From the NCBI GenBank assembly GCA_018401745.1, contig JAGYJY010000005.1, positions 248,001 to 312,000 of the forward strand: a stretch of 64,000 nt of DNA, written 5' to 3'. Positions 1-9,552 of the stretch are shown here, piece after piece. Under the pieces are notes generated by a model. The model worked only from the letters and a program-made list of their open reading frames with translations, searched no databases and was not told the origin of the DNA. The stretch is from Pirellulales bacterium. GTDB taxonomy: Bacteria; Planctomycetota; Planctomycetia; Pirellulales; UBA1268. Numbering within the stretch: position 1 is the stretch's first letter; each line of letters starts with the position of its first letter. The position numbers and the translations under genes were made by a program.

Positions 1-111
1 CGCAGCCGAAGCAGCAGCCGAACAAAGACCCAGAAGATCCGACGGAGTGCATTCACATCGCTGCCATCATGCGGCTGACGTCTTCAACGCTTGAAAACCC
101 GAACGCCTCGC

Positions 112-1167
112 TCAACGGCCCGACGCGTATCGAGCGGCCATCTCTGCCAACGAAACCACCGGCACCTTGCGGGCGTTGCCCGCCTGGCCGAACTGCACCA
201 TCCGCTCGGCACAGACCTTCTGCATCGCCTCACGGGCGGGCTTGAGGTAGTCGCGGGGGTCAAACTTCTCGGGATGCTGGGCCAGCACCTTGCGGATCGC
301 GCCGGTGATCGCCATGCGGTTGTCGGTGTCGACGTTGATCTTGCGGACACCATGCTGGATGCCCCGCTGGATCTCCTCGACCGGCACGCCCCAGGTCTGC
401 GGCATCTTGCCGCCAAACTCATTGATAATGTCCTGCAGTTCCTGCGGGACGCTCGACGAGCCGTGCATCACGAGGTGGCAGTTGGGGAGCCGCTTGTGGA
501 TCTCCTCGATCCGCCCCATCGCGAGCACCTCGCCGTCGGGCTTGCGGGTGAACTTGTAGGCCCCGTGGCTCGTGCCGATGGCCACCGCGAGGGCGTCAAC
601 ACCCGTCGCCGCCACAAATCGCTCAGCCTCGTCAGGATCGGTCAGCAGCTGGTCGTGCGACAGCGTGCCCGTCGCGCCGTGGCCGTCTTCCGCCTCGCCT
701 GTGCCGCTTTCCAGCGAGCCGAGGCAGCCCAGCTCACCCTCCACCGACACACCCTGGGCGTGGGCGCTGTCGACCACCTGCTTGGTGACGCGAACGTTGT
801 AGTCAAAGTCGGCCGGTGTCTTGCCATCTTCCTGCAGCGAGCCGTCCATCATCACGCTGGTGAAGCCGTTGTCGATCGCGCTCTGGCAGGTTTCTGGCGA
901 GTTGCCGTGGTCCTGGTGCATGGCAATCGGGATCCACGGATAGAGTTCGGCAGCCGCCAGCATCAAGTGACGCAGGTAGGCGTCTTGGCTGAACTTGCGG
1001 GCTCCCCGAGAAGCCTGCACGATCACCGGGCTCTCGGTTTCCTTGGCAGCCTCCATGATCGCCTGGATCTGCTCCATGTCGTTCACGTTGAAGGCTGCAA
1101 TGCCGTAGCCGTTTTCAGCGGCGTGATCGAGCAGGGTTCGCATCGGGACCAGGGGCATGGATTTCAT
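112..1167 (-). CDS. fba: Class II fructose-bisphosphate aldolase (Calvin-cycle subtype)
   Basis: This cytosolic, zinc-dependent aldolase reversibly cleaves fructose 1,6-bisphosphate to dihydroxyacetone phosphate and glyceraldehyde 3-phosphate in glycolysis, gluconeogenesis or the Calvin-type pathway. The 351-residue product is full length for the longer class II subtype. The metal-binding signatures are visible in order: [10 protein letters not shown] near residue 95 (catalytic Asp, zinc His), GTSHGAYKF near 200 and VMHGSSSVP near 233, followed by the NVDTDNR phosphate-binding segment near 280. The ATG start gives the expected N-terminus [16 protein letters not shown]. It reads away from the DUF454 gene and no operon partner is visible. 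I am confident of the family; the pathway is inferred from the family. Confidence 0.97.
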   Translation of the reverse strand: MKSMPLVPMRTLLDHAAENGYGIAAFNVNDMEQIQAIMEAAKETESPVIVQASRGARKFSQDAYLRHLMLAAAELYPWIPIAMHQDHGNSPETCQSAIDNGFTSVMMDGSLQEDGKTPADFDYNVRVTKQVVDSAHAQGVSVEGELGCLGSLESGTGEAEDGHGATGTLSHDQLLTDPDEAERFVAATGVDALAVAIGTSHGAYKFTRKPDGEVLAMGRIEEIHKRLPNCHLVMHGSSSVPQELQDIINEFGGKMPQTWGVPVEEIQRGIQHGVRKINVDTDNRMAITGAIRKVLAQHPEKFDPRDYLKPAREAMQKVCAERMVQFGQAGNARKVPVVSLAEMAARYASGR

Positions 1168-1364
1168 CTCCGGAGATGGGCTTCAAACTGGACGCTGACG
1201 ATTTCCGCCTGTGTGCGTTTTCGAGCGGAAGCATACGCTTTTCCGGGTGGCTGGGAAACCGCACGGCTGCCATCCTGACCACGACGGAGCGAGAGGCGAA
1301 CCGTATGCTCACAGGCACCTCGCACACCACATGCCTCGCAGGACCCTCAGGGGGGCCGGCTGAC

Positions 1365-1790
1365 ATGGACCTCAAGCCCACCACAGAGCCGATCAAGAGT
1401 TTTTTCTACGTCGTGGGCGGCTGGCTCTGCCTCGGGCTGGCGGTGGTCGGGGCGGTGCTGCCACTGCTGCCGACGACCCCATTTTTGCTGCTGGCGAGCT
1501 ACTGCTTCTACAAGGGTTCACCGCGGCTGCATGCCTGGCTGCACCGCTCGAAGTCGTTTGGCCCGACCCTCGACGACTGGCACCACTACCGCGGCATCCG
1601 CAAGACGCTGAAGTATCGGGCTGTGGCGATGGTGGCGGCGGTGGTGACGGTCAGTTTCGTGCTCAGCAGCCTGCCCGACTGGCTGCGGCTGGCGCTGGTG
1701 GTGCTCGTGAGCATCGGCCTCGTGGTGATCTGGCGGATTCCCACCCTGCCCGATGACGCCCCCAAGGCCCCACGAATGTCCGCCGGCTAG
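1365..1790 (+). CDS. DUF454 (YbaN-like) inner membrane protein
   Basis: This 141-residue protein matches the YbaN/DUF454 family of small inner-membrane proteins of unknown function. The N-terminal hydrophobic block contains the family hallmark LLPTTPFLLLASYCF, followed by the WLHRSKSFGP loop and a second pair of hydrophobic segments near the C-terminus. I chose the ATG at 1365 because it starts MDLKPTTEP just before the first membrane segment and follows a G-rich ribosome-binding stretch. The longer open frame upstream has no family resemblance. It stands alone between the divergent aldolase and the TRAP genes. The biochemical role is unknown. Confidence 0.85.
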   Translation: MDLKPTTEPIKSFFYVVGGWLCLGLAVVGAVLPLLPTTPFLLLASYCFYKGSPRLHAWLHRSKSFGPTLDDWHHYRGIRKTLKYRAVAMVAAVVTVSFVLSSLPDWLRLALVVLVSIGLVVIWRIPTLPDDAPKAPRMSAG

Positions 1791-1927
1791 GCGGGGCTAC
1801 CATCCACCGCGGTCACAGCAGGCCACCGTGGCGAATCGCTGCGGCGGATCGTAGGCTGTGGGCCGTGTTTGCAGGCGATGGCACTGCCAAGCACGGCATC
1901 CGAGCACCGCTTCTTCGGGAGACCTCC

Positions 1928-2941
1928 ATGACTGCTGCCGCCCTCCGTTCCCACCTCTCACACTTCGCTGGAACGCCCAACGCCTCGCGGCTGGCAGCAG
2001 CCGCCCTTTGCCTCTTCGCCGTCGTCGGCTGCAACAGCGGTGAAGGCGGCAGGGAGTTCATCAGCGTGGGCACGGCGCCGATCGGTGGCGTGTTCTACAC
2101 CGTCGGCAGTGCCGTCTGTGATGTGATCAACGAGGCTCAGGGCGACCTCGGCTGGCGGGTGTCGGCCGAAAGCACCGGCGGCTCGATGGAAAACATCCGC
2201 CTGCTCTCCCAGGGCAAGCTGCAGTTTGCCATGTCAAACTCGTCGATCACCTACTTTGCCGTGCGGGGCGAAGAGGGCTGGGAGGAGACGCATGCCACAC
2301 AGAGTGTGATGACCCTCTTCCCGAACGTCGCGCAGTTTGTGGTGCCAGCGGCCTCGGAGATCCAATCGATCGCCGACCTCAAGGGCAAGCGGGTGTATCT
2401 CGGGCCGGAAGGCGCCGGCTTTGAGTATTTCGTCCGTCCGATCCTGGAAGCTCACGGGCTCACCCTCGACGAGATCGACGCCCGCTACGGCAGCCAGCAG
2501 TCGGCTGTTGACCTGCTTGGCGATGGAGCCGTGGATGCGGCGATGATCGGTGGCGGCATCCCCAGCCCTGCCCTCTCGCAGATCGCGCAGGCCAACCCCG
2601 TGCGGCTGGTGCCGTTTGATGAAGAGGCCCAGGCAAAACTGATTGCCGACTACCCATTCTTTGAGGCAGCCACGATTCCTGGTGGCACCTACGACGGCCT
2701 CGACGAGGACTTTGCCGGGCTCAATGTCGGCTCGGCCCACCTCGTGACCGACGCCTCGGTCGACGAGGAGATGGTCTATCAGTTCACCAAGCTCGTCTGG
2801 GAAAACAGGGCGAAGATCGCTGAGCGGCACCGAGCGGCCCGGGCGATCACCGAGAAGAATGTGGTTCGCAAAAGCGGCGTCCCCTTCCATCCCGGGGCCA
2901 TCCGCTTCTACGAGGAAGCCGGCCTCTGGACTGCGGAGTAG
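1928..2941 (+). CDS. TAXI-family TRAP transporter solute-binding lipoprotein
   Basis: This is the extracytoplasmic receptor of a TRAP-T transporter of the TAXI class, which hands an unidentified (often carboxylate) solute to the membrane permease. The product is 337 residues. The N-terminal hydrophobic segment ends in the lipobox-like AVVGC, suggesting a lipoprotein. The mature part opens with the TAXI signature ISVGTAPIGGVFYTVGSA and continues with AESTGGSMENIRLL, LKGKRVYLGPEGAG and DAAMIGGGIPSPAL. I preferred the ATG at 1928, which places the signal peptide correctly, over an upstream in-frame ATG. The permease begins 6 bases after its stop codon, so the two are co-transcribed. The substrate cannot be read from sequence. 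Confidence 0.93.
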   Translation: MTAAALRSHLSHFAGTPNASRLAAAALCLFAVVGCNSGEGGREFISVGTAPIGGVFYTVGSAVCDVINEAQGDLGWRVSAESTGGSMENIRLLSQGKLQFAMSNSSITYFAVRGEEGWEETHATQSVMTLFPNVAQFVVPAASEIQSIADLKGKRVYLGPEGAGFEYFVRPILEAHGLTLDEIDARYGSQQSAVDLLGDGAVDAAMIGGGIPSPALSQIAQANPVRLVPFDEEAQAKLIADYPFFEAATIPGGTYDGLDEDFAGLNVGSAHLVTDASVDEEMVYQFTKLVWENRAKIAERHRAARAITEKNVVRKSGVPFHPGAIRFYEEAGLWTAE

Positions 2942-2947
2942 CCCGTG

Positions 2948-5131
2948 ATGTCGCAGGGCACCGCTCCCCACGAGACAGACGCCGCGACTCGCCCTCTCGA
3001 ACCAACGGGCTTCAGCCGAGTGGCCCGCCTGCTCGTTGGCACGGCGCTGGCGGTGTATGTGCTCATCGAGGTGAGCATTCCGATGCTGCCGCCGCTGGCG
3101 GAGCTGGCGGTGTTTGGCGGCTTTGGCCTCGTGCTCTGCTTTCTTGGAGCCAAGCCCGCTGAGAGCAGGCTGGCTCGTATCAGCGACATCGTGCTCGCCG
3201 TTGCGGCCGTTGTCTGCTGCGGCTATCTCGTTGTGCAGTCGGAGGCCCTCGGCCAGCGGGCAGCCCTCTACACCACGCCCGACCTCGTGATTGGCGGGCT
3301 GGGCATGCTGCTGGTGCTCGAGGCGGCCCGCCGCTCAGTCGGCTGGTCGCTGCCGATCCTGGCGGTGCTCTTTCTGCTTTACGCGCATGAAGGCGTGGCC
3401 CGCAGCCTGCCCGACTGGCTCTTCCCCCACCGCGGCCAAGACCTGCAGGCGATCGTGGGGCAGAGCTGGCTGCGGAGCGAAGGCGTGTTTGGCACCGCGA
3501 TGAACGTGATGTTTCGCTACGTCTTCCTGTTCGTGCTCTTCGGGGCCGTGCTCGAGGCCGCAGGCGCCACCGGCTGGGTGATCGGTGTGGCCCAACGGCT
3601 CTTCGGCACACGGGCCGGTGGTCCGGCAAAAGTCGCGGTGCTCGCGAGCGGCCTGATGGGGTCGCTCTCCGGCAGCGCTGTGGCCAACGCAGCCACCACC
3701 GGCACCTTCACGATTCCGCTGATGCGGGGCATCGGCTTCTCGCCAGCGATCGCAGCGGGCATTGAAGCGGCAGCGTCTTCCGGCGGAGCCCTCGTGCCGC
3801 CGGTGATGGGCGCCGGGGCCTACATGATGCTTGAGATCATCAACCGCGACCCGCCGGTGCGATTTTGGAAATCGTGCAGGCCGCGATTGTGCCGGCGATT
3901 CTTTACTACGTCTCCATTTTTCTGCTGGTGCACTTCTACGCACGGCGAATCGATGAAGGACGGACTGCATCGGCTGCGAGCGGCGATAGCCAGGCGACAC
4001 CAGCCAAGCCTGCCGCCCCATCGCAGGCTGAGGCGACGGCTGTGTTCAGCCTGGAGGGGCTGACGTTCGTGGCCGCCCTGGGCGGGCTGATGGCCCTGCT
4101 GTTTGCCGGCTTCTCACCGTTTCGGGCGGTGAGCATCGCCACCTGTTTTGCGATGGCGATGATCCTGATCAATCCACGCACCGGCGGCTCTTGGATGTCG
4201 CGGGGTGGCTGCGGTCGCCTGGGCTGGGCTGTCGGTGCTGGCCCGCGTCGTGTTTCCACAGCAGATCGGCTGGGGGGAGGCACCGATTGCAGGGCTGGCT
4301 GGCCTGCTGGTCGTGCTCGTGGTGGTCAGCCTGCTGATCACCCTCTGGAACGGACGGAGCCTCTGGAACGGACGGATCGTGTCGCTCGTGCGGACCACCG
4401 CAGTCGGCGGCACGCCGCTGGTGGCGGCTGCGGCCTGCGTGGGAATCATCATCGGGCTTGTGTCGCGAACCGGTATCGGCACCGGTGTTCCCGCGGCGAT
4501 CATTCCGCTGGCTGGCAACAGCCTGTTTCTCGCTCTGCTGGCCATTATGGGCTGCTCGCTCGTGCTCGGCATGGGCCTGCCGAGTGCCGTTTCCTACCTG
4601 CTGCTGGCGACGATCATCGGCCCGGTCTTCACCGACCCCGCGCTCGGCGTGCCGATCCTGGCAGCGCACCTGTTCATCTTCTACTTCGGCATGATGGCGA
4701 TGGTCACCCCGCCGGTGGCGCTGGCAGCGTATGCCACCGCCTCGATCGCTGGAGCCGACGTGATGCGGGCCAGTCTGGCCGCCTTCCGCTTTTCCCTGGT
4801 GGGCTTCACGCTGCCATACATGTTTGTCTATCGGCCAGCGCTGTGCCTGATGAACGACGACGGCGGGCCTGCGGCACCACTGGCGGTCGTGGGGGCGGTC
4901 GCGGCAGCGATCGTCGGCATCGTGGCCTTGGCTGCCGGCATGGCCGGCTACCTCAACGCCCGCCTCTCCTGGCCGATGCGGCTGGTCTGCTTCGCCGCCG
5001 CCGCCTGTGCCCTCGCTCCCGACAGCCTGAGCATTCTTGGCTCGGGCTTTTCGTTCGTCGATCTGGCTGGCCTGGCAATGCTGGTGGGGGTGGCCGTCGC
5101 CTGCCGCCGGCAGTCGCATGTCGCAGCCTAA
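2948..5131 (+). CDS. TRAP transporter fused permease (DctQM type), two frameshifts
   Basis: This multi-pass protein is the membrane partner of the preceding TAXI binding protein and combines the small and large TRAP permease subunits. Hydrophobic helices run throughout, with the conserved signatures GLMGSLSGSAVANA, SSGGALVPPVMGAGAYMM and, in the second half, LGMGLPSAVSYLLLATI and MMAMVTPPVALAAYA. The reading frame changes twice. Near 3863 a T appears to be missing in a TTTT run, after which the frame continues as LEIVQAAIVPAILYY. Near 4204 a G appears extra in a GGGG run, before VAAVAWAGLSVLARV. Joined, the protein is about 728 residues, normal for the family, so the breaks are more likely sequencing errors than a true pseudogene. 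Confidence 0.9.
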
Positions 5132-5229
5132 GACACCGCCAGCCATGAGCAGAAAACACGAGCAGCCGGCACGCGTCTGAGTGCCGGCTGCTGTGCGGAG
5201 CGAACGAGAAGGTCTCAGCACGTCGACGG

Positions 5230-5781
5230 TCAGGGACCGATCGACGGCGGGCACTTGGCGAGGAAGTCGCGAGGGCCACGGGTCGTGTAGTAGGGGTAGG
5301 CAACGCCACCGGTGGGCGGGCCAGCAGGACCAATCTGCTCAGAGCCGCCAAGGGCACACCGTTCGCCCGGCGTCAGGCGATGACGGGCCAAGCCACCGTA
5401 GCGGCCCACGTGCTGGCGGCAGGCCTGGCACGAGCTATCGGGGCACATCCGACCGTAGCAGCCGCCGTGCACGCACATGCCGCTGCGGCAGGCCATGTTG
5501 CCGCAGGCACCGTCTCGGCAGCCGCGACCGTCGCCACCGTAGCAGGAGCCATCAGGACAGCCGCCGTTGACGCAGTCGCCATCGGTGCAGCTCTGCAGGT
5601 AGCCGACCTGCTGCACGGCCGGGTCGCCACTGTCGGCGTCGGCCATCGCACCAGGAGGCATTCCGGGCTGACCGGCGTAGGGGCCGTCGGCGTTGAGCAG
5701 AAAGAGCCGGTCGATGAGCGAGCAGCCGCTCCCAGTCGCGAAAACGACGGCGGCAAGGCTCAAAAAGAGCGCGTGTTTCAT
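5230..5781 (-). CDS. Planctomycete Cys-rich lipoprotein, function unknown
   Basis: The 183-residue protein starts MKHALFLSLAAVVF and carries a lipobox-like ATGSGC, suggesting export and lipidation. The middle (about residues 60-120) holds more than a dozen cysteines in short Gly-rich units such as CTDGDCVNGGC, CPDGSCYGG and CVHGGCYGRMC. The C-terminus is TTRGPRDFLAKCPPSIGP, a motif I know from many planctomycete hypothetical proteins. The cysteine density would suit metal binding or a disulfide-stiffened envelope protein, but that is inference. The ATG at 5781 was chosen because it places the signal peptide at the N-terminus. It is convergent with the TRAP operon across a 98-bp gap. Confidence 0.8.
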   Translation of the reverse strand: MKHALFLSLAAVVFATGSGCSLIDRLFLLNADGPYAGQPGMPPGAMADADSGDPAVQQVGYLQSCTDGDCVNGGCPDGSCYGGDGRGCRDGACGNMACRSGMCVHGGCYGRMCPDSSCQACRQHVGRYGGLARHRLTPGERCALGGSEQIGPAGPPTGGVAYPYYTTRGPRDFLAKCPPSIGP

Positions 5782-5950
5782 GTGAGATCCCCTCCTGGCG
5801 GAAGCGGCGACCGGCAGCAATGGGCCGTCGGACCGATTCTTCCGAGACCACCGGTGGTATCGGTCGTGCGGCCGCTGCGGGTTGAGAAAACCAACCCCAA
5901 AATGCCAAGCAGCGAGGGGTGACTCGCTTCACGCCTGCGAGCGAAAGGAA

Positions 5951-6023
5951 CGGGACGGGTCCTCGGGCCGCGAAGCGGCCTCGGCAAAGCCGAGGTGCCT
6001 GAGGCACCCGAAGACCCGTCCCG
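5951..6023. repeat. Cloverleaf palindrome, copy 1
   Basis: This 73-bp element has outer arms CGGGACGGGTC and GACCCGTCCCG that pair over 11 bp, then a short internal loop and a CGGG/CCCG stem. These enclose three 6-bp hairpins with 3-base loops: GGCCGC-GAA-GCGGCC, CTCGGC-AAA-GCCGAG and GGTGCC-TGA-GGCACC. A second copy lies at 10568-10640 with the same length and stems but two changed loops. It sits in the 312-bp gap between the lipoprotein and the ketosynthase gene, where no other gene is visible. It resembles REP/MITE-like intergenic repeats; its function is unknown. Confidence 0.85.
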
Positions 6024-6093
6024 CTTGCGGAAATGGATGGCCCGCAGTGAGCGTCCGGAGGGACAGCCCCGGGCTCACCCCGAGCGACCCCAC

Positions 6094-7401
6094 TTACCCG
6101 TCGTAGCGACCCACAATCAGCGAAATGTTTTGGCCACCGAACCCAAAACTGTTGGAGAGGGCATGGCTGCAGGGAGCCTCGCGAGCCATGTTGGGGATGT
6201 AGTCGAGGTCGCAGTCGGGATCTGGATTCTCGTAGTTGATCGTGGGCGGCAGGATCTGGTCGCGGATGGCGAGCAGGCAGACGATCAGTTCCGTGGCCCC
6301 GGCGGCGGCGATCAGGTGGCCCATCATGCTCTTGGTGCTTGAGACCGGGATCTTGTAGGCCTGCGGTCCGAAGACATGCTTAATGGCCAGCGACTCCACC
6401 CGGTCGTTGACGCTCGTGCTGGTGCCGTGGGCGTTGATGTAACCGATGTCGCCGAGGCCGAGACTGGCATCGTCGAGGGCCATGCGGATGCAGGCGGAGG
6501 CACCGCGGCCCTCCGGGTGGGTGTCGGTGATCCGGAAGGCATCGGCGGTCGAGCCATAGCCGAGCACCTCACCGTAGATCGTGGCGCCCCGCTTGCGGGC
6601 ATGCTCGAGCTCCTCAAGCACCACCATCGCGGAGCCCTCGCCGAGCACAAAGCCATCACGGTCGCGATCAAACGGCCGGCTCGCCCGCGCGGGCTCGTCG
6701 TTGCGGGTGGAGAGGGCCGTGAGCAGGTTGAAGCCTGTCACGCCAAAGGGGTGGATCATGCTGTGCGTGCCGCCGGAGAGCATCACATCGGCCTCGCCGC
6801 GGCGAATCAGTTCGGTGGCCTCGCCGATCGCCTGGCTCGAGGCAGCGCAGGCGGTCAAGCAGTTGACGTTCGGGCCCTGAGCGTTGAACACGCCGGCAAG
6901 ATGGCCGGCGGGCATGTTGGGCTCTTGCTCGATCTCGGCGAGCGGATGCAGTCGCTCCAGGCCAAGCTTGGTGAACCGGGCGACGTCGAGGGTTTCCCCG
7001 TGAATGGCCTCCATCATCATGGCGGTGAAGGAGTTGAAGTCTTGCTGGCCTTCGCCGCTGCCGAGGTAAACCCCGAGCCTGGTGGGATCGTCGAGGCCGG
7101 TGCTGAGACCGGCATCGGTCATCGCCCGCATGGCAGCGCCGGCGGCAAACTTGGTGTGGCGGCCACAATACTTCCAGTCTTCCGCCGTGTAGCCCTCGTC
7201 AGTGATGTCCCAGTTGCGGACTTCGGCGGAGATCTTGGTGGGAAACTTGGAGGCGTCAAAGACGGTGGTCAAGCCAACGCCAGAGTCTCCGTTTTTGAGG
7301 TGCGTCCAGAGCTCATCCACACGCGTGCCCAGGGGCGTGATGCAGCCCATGCCCGTGACCACTACCCGTCGTCTGCCGCTGACCATGGCGAACCCATCCA
7401 T
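6094..7401 (-). CDS. Beta-ketoacyl-ACP synthase (FabF-like)
   Basis: This thiolase-fold condensing enzyme extends acyl-ACP with malonyl-ACP. The 435-residue protein begins RRRVVVTGMGCITPLG after a short leader. It shows the nucleophilic Cys in NCLTACAASSQAIGEA (near 185), the first catalytic His in INAHGTSTSVND (near 330), the conserved Lys in VSSTKSMMGHL and the last His region NSFGFGGQN at the C-terminus. It is last in a minus-strand cluster with two FabZ-like proteins and an acyl carrier protein. It could serve a specialised lipid or polyketide-like product rather than housekeeping fatty acid synthesis; that is inference. An alternative start is the ATG at 7386. Confidence 0.93.
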   Translation of the reverse strand: MDGFAMVSGRRRVVVTGMGCITPLGTRVDELWTHLKNGDSGVGLTTVFDASKFPTKISAEVRNWDITDEGYTAEDWKYCGRHTKFAAGAAMRAMTDAGLSTGLDDPTRLGVYLGSGEGQQDFNSFTAMMMEAIHGETLDVARFTKLGLERLHPLAEIEQEPNMPAGHLAGVFNAQGPNVNCLTACAASSQAIGEATELIRRGEADVMLSGGTHSMIHPFGVTGFNLLTALSTRNDEPARASRPFDRDRDGFVLGEGSAMVVLEELEHARKRGATIYGEVLGYGSTADAFRITDTHPEGRGASACIRMALDDASLGLGDIGYINAHGTSTSVNDRVESLAIKHVFGPQAYKIPVSSTKSMMGHLIAAAGATELIVCLLAIRDQILPPTINYENPDPDCDLDYIPNMAREAPCSHALSNSFGFGGQNISLIVGRYDG

Positions 7402-7578
7402 CCCACTGGAACGCCGCTACTCAGGGCCTCTCAAGGGCCATGTTCCCTACCCCGCCAGCGGAACGGCATACGGCGGCGGGGCCGGCGGCCTCTCGCCGCC
7501 GCTCGTCATCTTGCCCGATCGGCCCAACGGCGGCCAGTCGCCAAGCCTGCAGCCGGGCAGGCTGCTGCAGGAAACCGG

Positions 7579-8082
7579 CTAAGACCAGTCGGGCCGCACC
7601 AGCGGCTTGCCTTCTTGATCCTTCCCCACGTCGAAGATCTTGAGGTGATCGAGCCAGGTGAGCAGTTCATCCGGCTCAAAGAGCGTGGGCACGCCCTCCC
7701 CAGGCTCGAGATGCGCGAAGAAGAGTTCTGCTTCCCCCTGCAGGTTGTCGCCGATGGTGCTCGAGACCTTCATCAGCGAGCCCGCGGCCTTGATATCCAT
7801 TACGGATGCTTCAAAGCGGAGCGAATCACCGGGCTGTGCATCAAAGTGGAAAGTGGCGGCCGCCACCTTGGCGAGCACCACGCGACGATTGAAGTCGATC
7901 GCATCTGCCACCAGCAGCCCAGCGGTTTGGGCCATGCCTTCGACCACCAGTGAGTTGGGCATCAACGGAAGACCAGGGAAGTGGTCGTGCATGTGCTCCT
8001 CGGCGAGCGACACGTTCTTGATTGCCACCGCTCGGCTGCCACGGACAAACTCTTCAAAGCGGTCGATCCAGAACCAGCGCAT
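7579..8082 (-). CDS. FabZ-like 3-hydroxyacyl-ACP dehydratase (second hotdog protein)
   Basis: This single hotdog-domain protein of 167 residues resembles FabZ, which dehydrates 3-hydroxyacyl-ACP to trans-2-enoyl-ACP. The helix signature is HDHFPGLPLMPNSLVVEGMA, where family members usually have PGV instead of PNS, so the active-site His is kept but the loop differs. The C-terminal tail (FEPDELLTWLDHLKIFDVGK) is longer than in housekeeping FabZ. It lies 42 bp downstream of the ACP gene and 177 bp upstream of the ketosynthase, all on the minus strand. The altered loop leaves it open whether it is a dehydratase or a thioesterase-like relative. Confidence 0.85.
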   Translation of the reverse strand: MRWFWIDRFEEFVRGSRAVAIKNVSLAEEHMHDHFPGLPLMPNSLVVEGMAQTAGLLVADAIDFNRRVVLAKVAAATFHFDAQPGDSLRFEASVMDIKAAGSLMKVSSTIGDNLQGEAELFFAHLEPGEGVPTLFEPDELLTWLDHLKIFDVGKDQEGKPLVRPDWS

Positions 8083-8124
8083 GCGAACTCCGACAGTGGG
8101 CGAATGCTCTCGACAGGAAGACGA

Positions 8125-8511
8125 TCAGCCGGCCACCTTCGACTCGACGTATCGCACCATGTCTTCGACGGTCAGCGTGTTGGCGAAGTTTTGCACGCTG
8201 GGATTTGCCTCAAACTTCGTCAGATCGGCAAACGGCATCCGAGACTTCAGTTCGGCGATGCCAGCCGCATTCACCTTGCCATCCGCCACAAACTCACTCG
8301 AGGAAAGCACGTCTTCCGGGAAGAGTTCACCGCGAGGGATCTTGATGCTGAAGGCCTTCTCAAGACGAAACACGATGTCGAGAAAGTCGATCGACTCAGC
8401 TCCCAGATCTCCCACCATGGTCGCCTCGGGCGTCACGTCTTCCTCGTCAACGCCGAGGGCGTCCACCAGGGCGGCTCTGACTTTTTCGAAGATTTCATCA
8501 CGCGACGGCAT
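8125..8511 (-). CDS. Acyl carrier protein with C-terminal extension
   Basis: This 128-residue carrier protein holds the growing acyl chain on a phosphopantetheine attached to the Ser in DLGAESIDFLDIVFRLEK, near residue 39. The first 60-70 residues are a normal ACP fold. The rest, including KVNAAGIAELKSRMPFADL and TLTVEDMVRYVESKVAG, makes it about 50 residues longer than a housekeeping ACP. The second hydrophobic segment looks like the usual ACP helix IV displaced by an insert. The start ATG at 8511 gives MPSRDEIFEKVRAALVDALG. It lies between the two FabZ-like genes, so it is probably the dedicated carrier of this cluster. Confidence 0.9.
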   Translation of the reverse strand: MPSRDEIFEKVRAALVDALGVDEEDVTPEATMVGDLGAESIDFLDIVFRLEKAFSIKIPRGELFPEDVLSSSEFVADGKVNAAGIAELKSRMPFADLTKFEANPSVQNFANTLTVEDMVRYVESKVAG

Positions 8512-8648
8512 CGAATGGCACCTTGCAAAAGGAGGGGGATCGGTACGGGTTCGGTAAACCCTGAAGGCAGATTTATAGGGCTGTTTTGCGGAGAATGAAA
8601 CCCGAAATCCCCCAGATTCCGCCTCCTTCGGGGAAGGGGGCCGCCGGC

Positions 8649-9215
8649 TCAGCCTCCAGCGGGCACCGCAACCGGGGCCGCGGCGTGCCCGTTGGCCAGA
8701 GCGATGTAGCGAGCCGGTTCGGGTCGTTGACGATCCGCACTGCGGGGCCGCGGGGCGAGCAGGCTCCACATGCGACGCATTCTGGTTCGCACGCGGGCAT
8801 CGATTGCGTCGCCGTGCGCCACCCGATCGGCCATGTTGTATCGCTCGAGCACGAGCCGTGCCGTCAGGCTCGGGCGATCTCCCACAAGGCCCGACGCCTT
8901 GATCTTGGTGATCGATTCATCCTGCGAGAGCACTTCTGCTGTCACCGTCAAAACGCTGCCAGGCTCGGCAAAATCTCCATACTTCACATTGCGGGCCTGG
9001 CGAAGCACCACCACGGAGTGGGCGAAATCCTCCCCGATGCGGATCGTCCAGGCGGCGGCCTGCGTCATCGCCTCAAGCATTAAAACCCCCGGCAGCACGG
9101 GAAAGCGAGGGAAATGGTCGGCGAGATACTCCTCCGTGAGCGAAACACCCTTCACGGCGGTAATGGTCTTGCCGGGGTCAATGGCGGTGACGCGATCGAT
9201 GAGGGAGAAACGCAT
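8649..9215 (-). CDS. FabZ-like 3-hydroxyacyl-ACP dehydratase (first gene of cluster)
   Basis: This 188-residue hotdog-fold protein begins MRFSLIDRVTAIDPGKTI and carries the FabZ active-site segment LADHFPRFPVLPGVLMLEAM, which matches the canonical H-F-P-x-x-P-v-x-P-G pattern. It is therefore the better candidate for a functional dehydratase of the two in this cluster. The last 45 residues (VRTRMRRMWSLLAPRPRSAD onward) are basic and Pro/Ala-rich, beyond the usual FabZ length. It is the most upstream gene of the minus-strand operon, with the ACP following after 137 bp. A promoter is expected in the 337-bp gap before the divergent fhcC, but none is convincing by eye. Confidence 0.9.
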   Translation of the reverse strand: MRFSLIDRVTAIDPGKTITAVKGVSLTEEYLADHFPRFPVLPGVLMLEAMTQAAAWTIRIGEDFAHSVVVLRQARNVKYGDFAEPGSVLTVTAEVLSQDESITKIKASGLVGDRPSLTARLVLERYNMADRVAHGDAIDARVRTRMRRMWSLLAPRPRSADRQRPEPARYIALANGHAAAPVAVPAGG

Positions 9216-9552
9216 GACGGCTCGCTGCAGGGAATCCAGACACGAAACTGAAACGACTCGCTCGCACGGCGCTCCCTACGCATATCGGCCCGCACTGAGC
9301 GTCATCGGCAGAGAAACTCCGGTATAACACGCTCCTACCAAAGATACCGGCTGTAGCGGGTCGGCGGCAGATGGCCACGGGGTGTTTTTCCCGCACCTGC
9401 CAAGCTGACGGCCGTCCGGGGAGGCTTTTGAGGGAGACGCCGGAGGCCGCACGACGTTCCGGTATCGCCGCGGTAGGCTTTTTCATCACGCAGCTGTGTT
9501 TGACTGGGAGTTTCCCAACGGCCACTGCCGCGTTTGGGAACAGAGGATCCGC

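Noticed and set aside
91..1278. Long plus-strand open frame opposite the aldolase
   Set aside because: It is antisense to an intact, highly conserved aldolase; it is an artefact of GC-rich third codon positions and resembles no protein family.
4169..5254. Long minus-strand open frame rich in His, Gln and Arg
   Set aside because: It lies opposite the TRAP permease, which shows clear transporter motifs; the composition is typical of a shadow frame.
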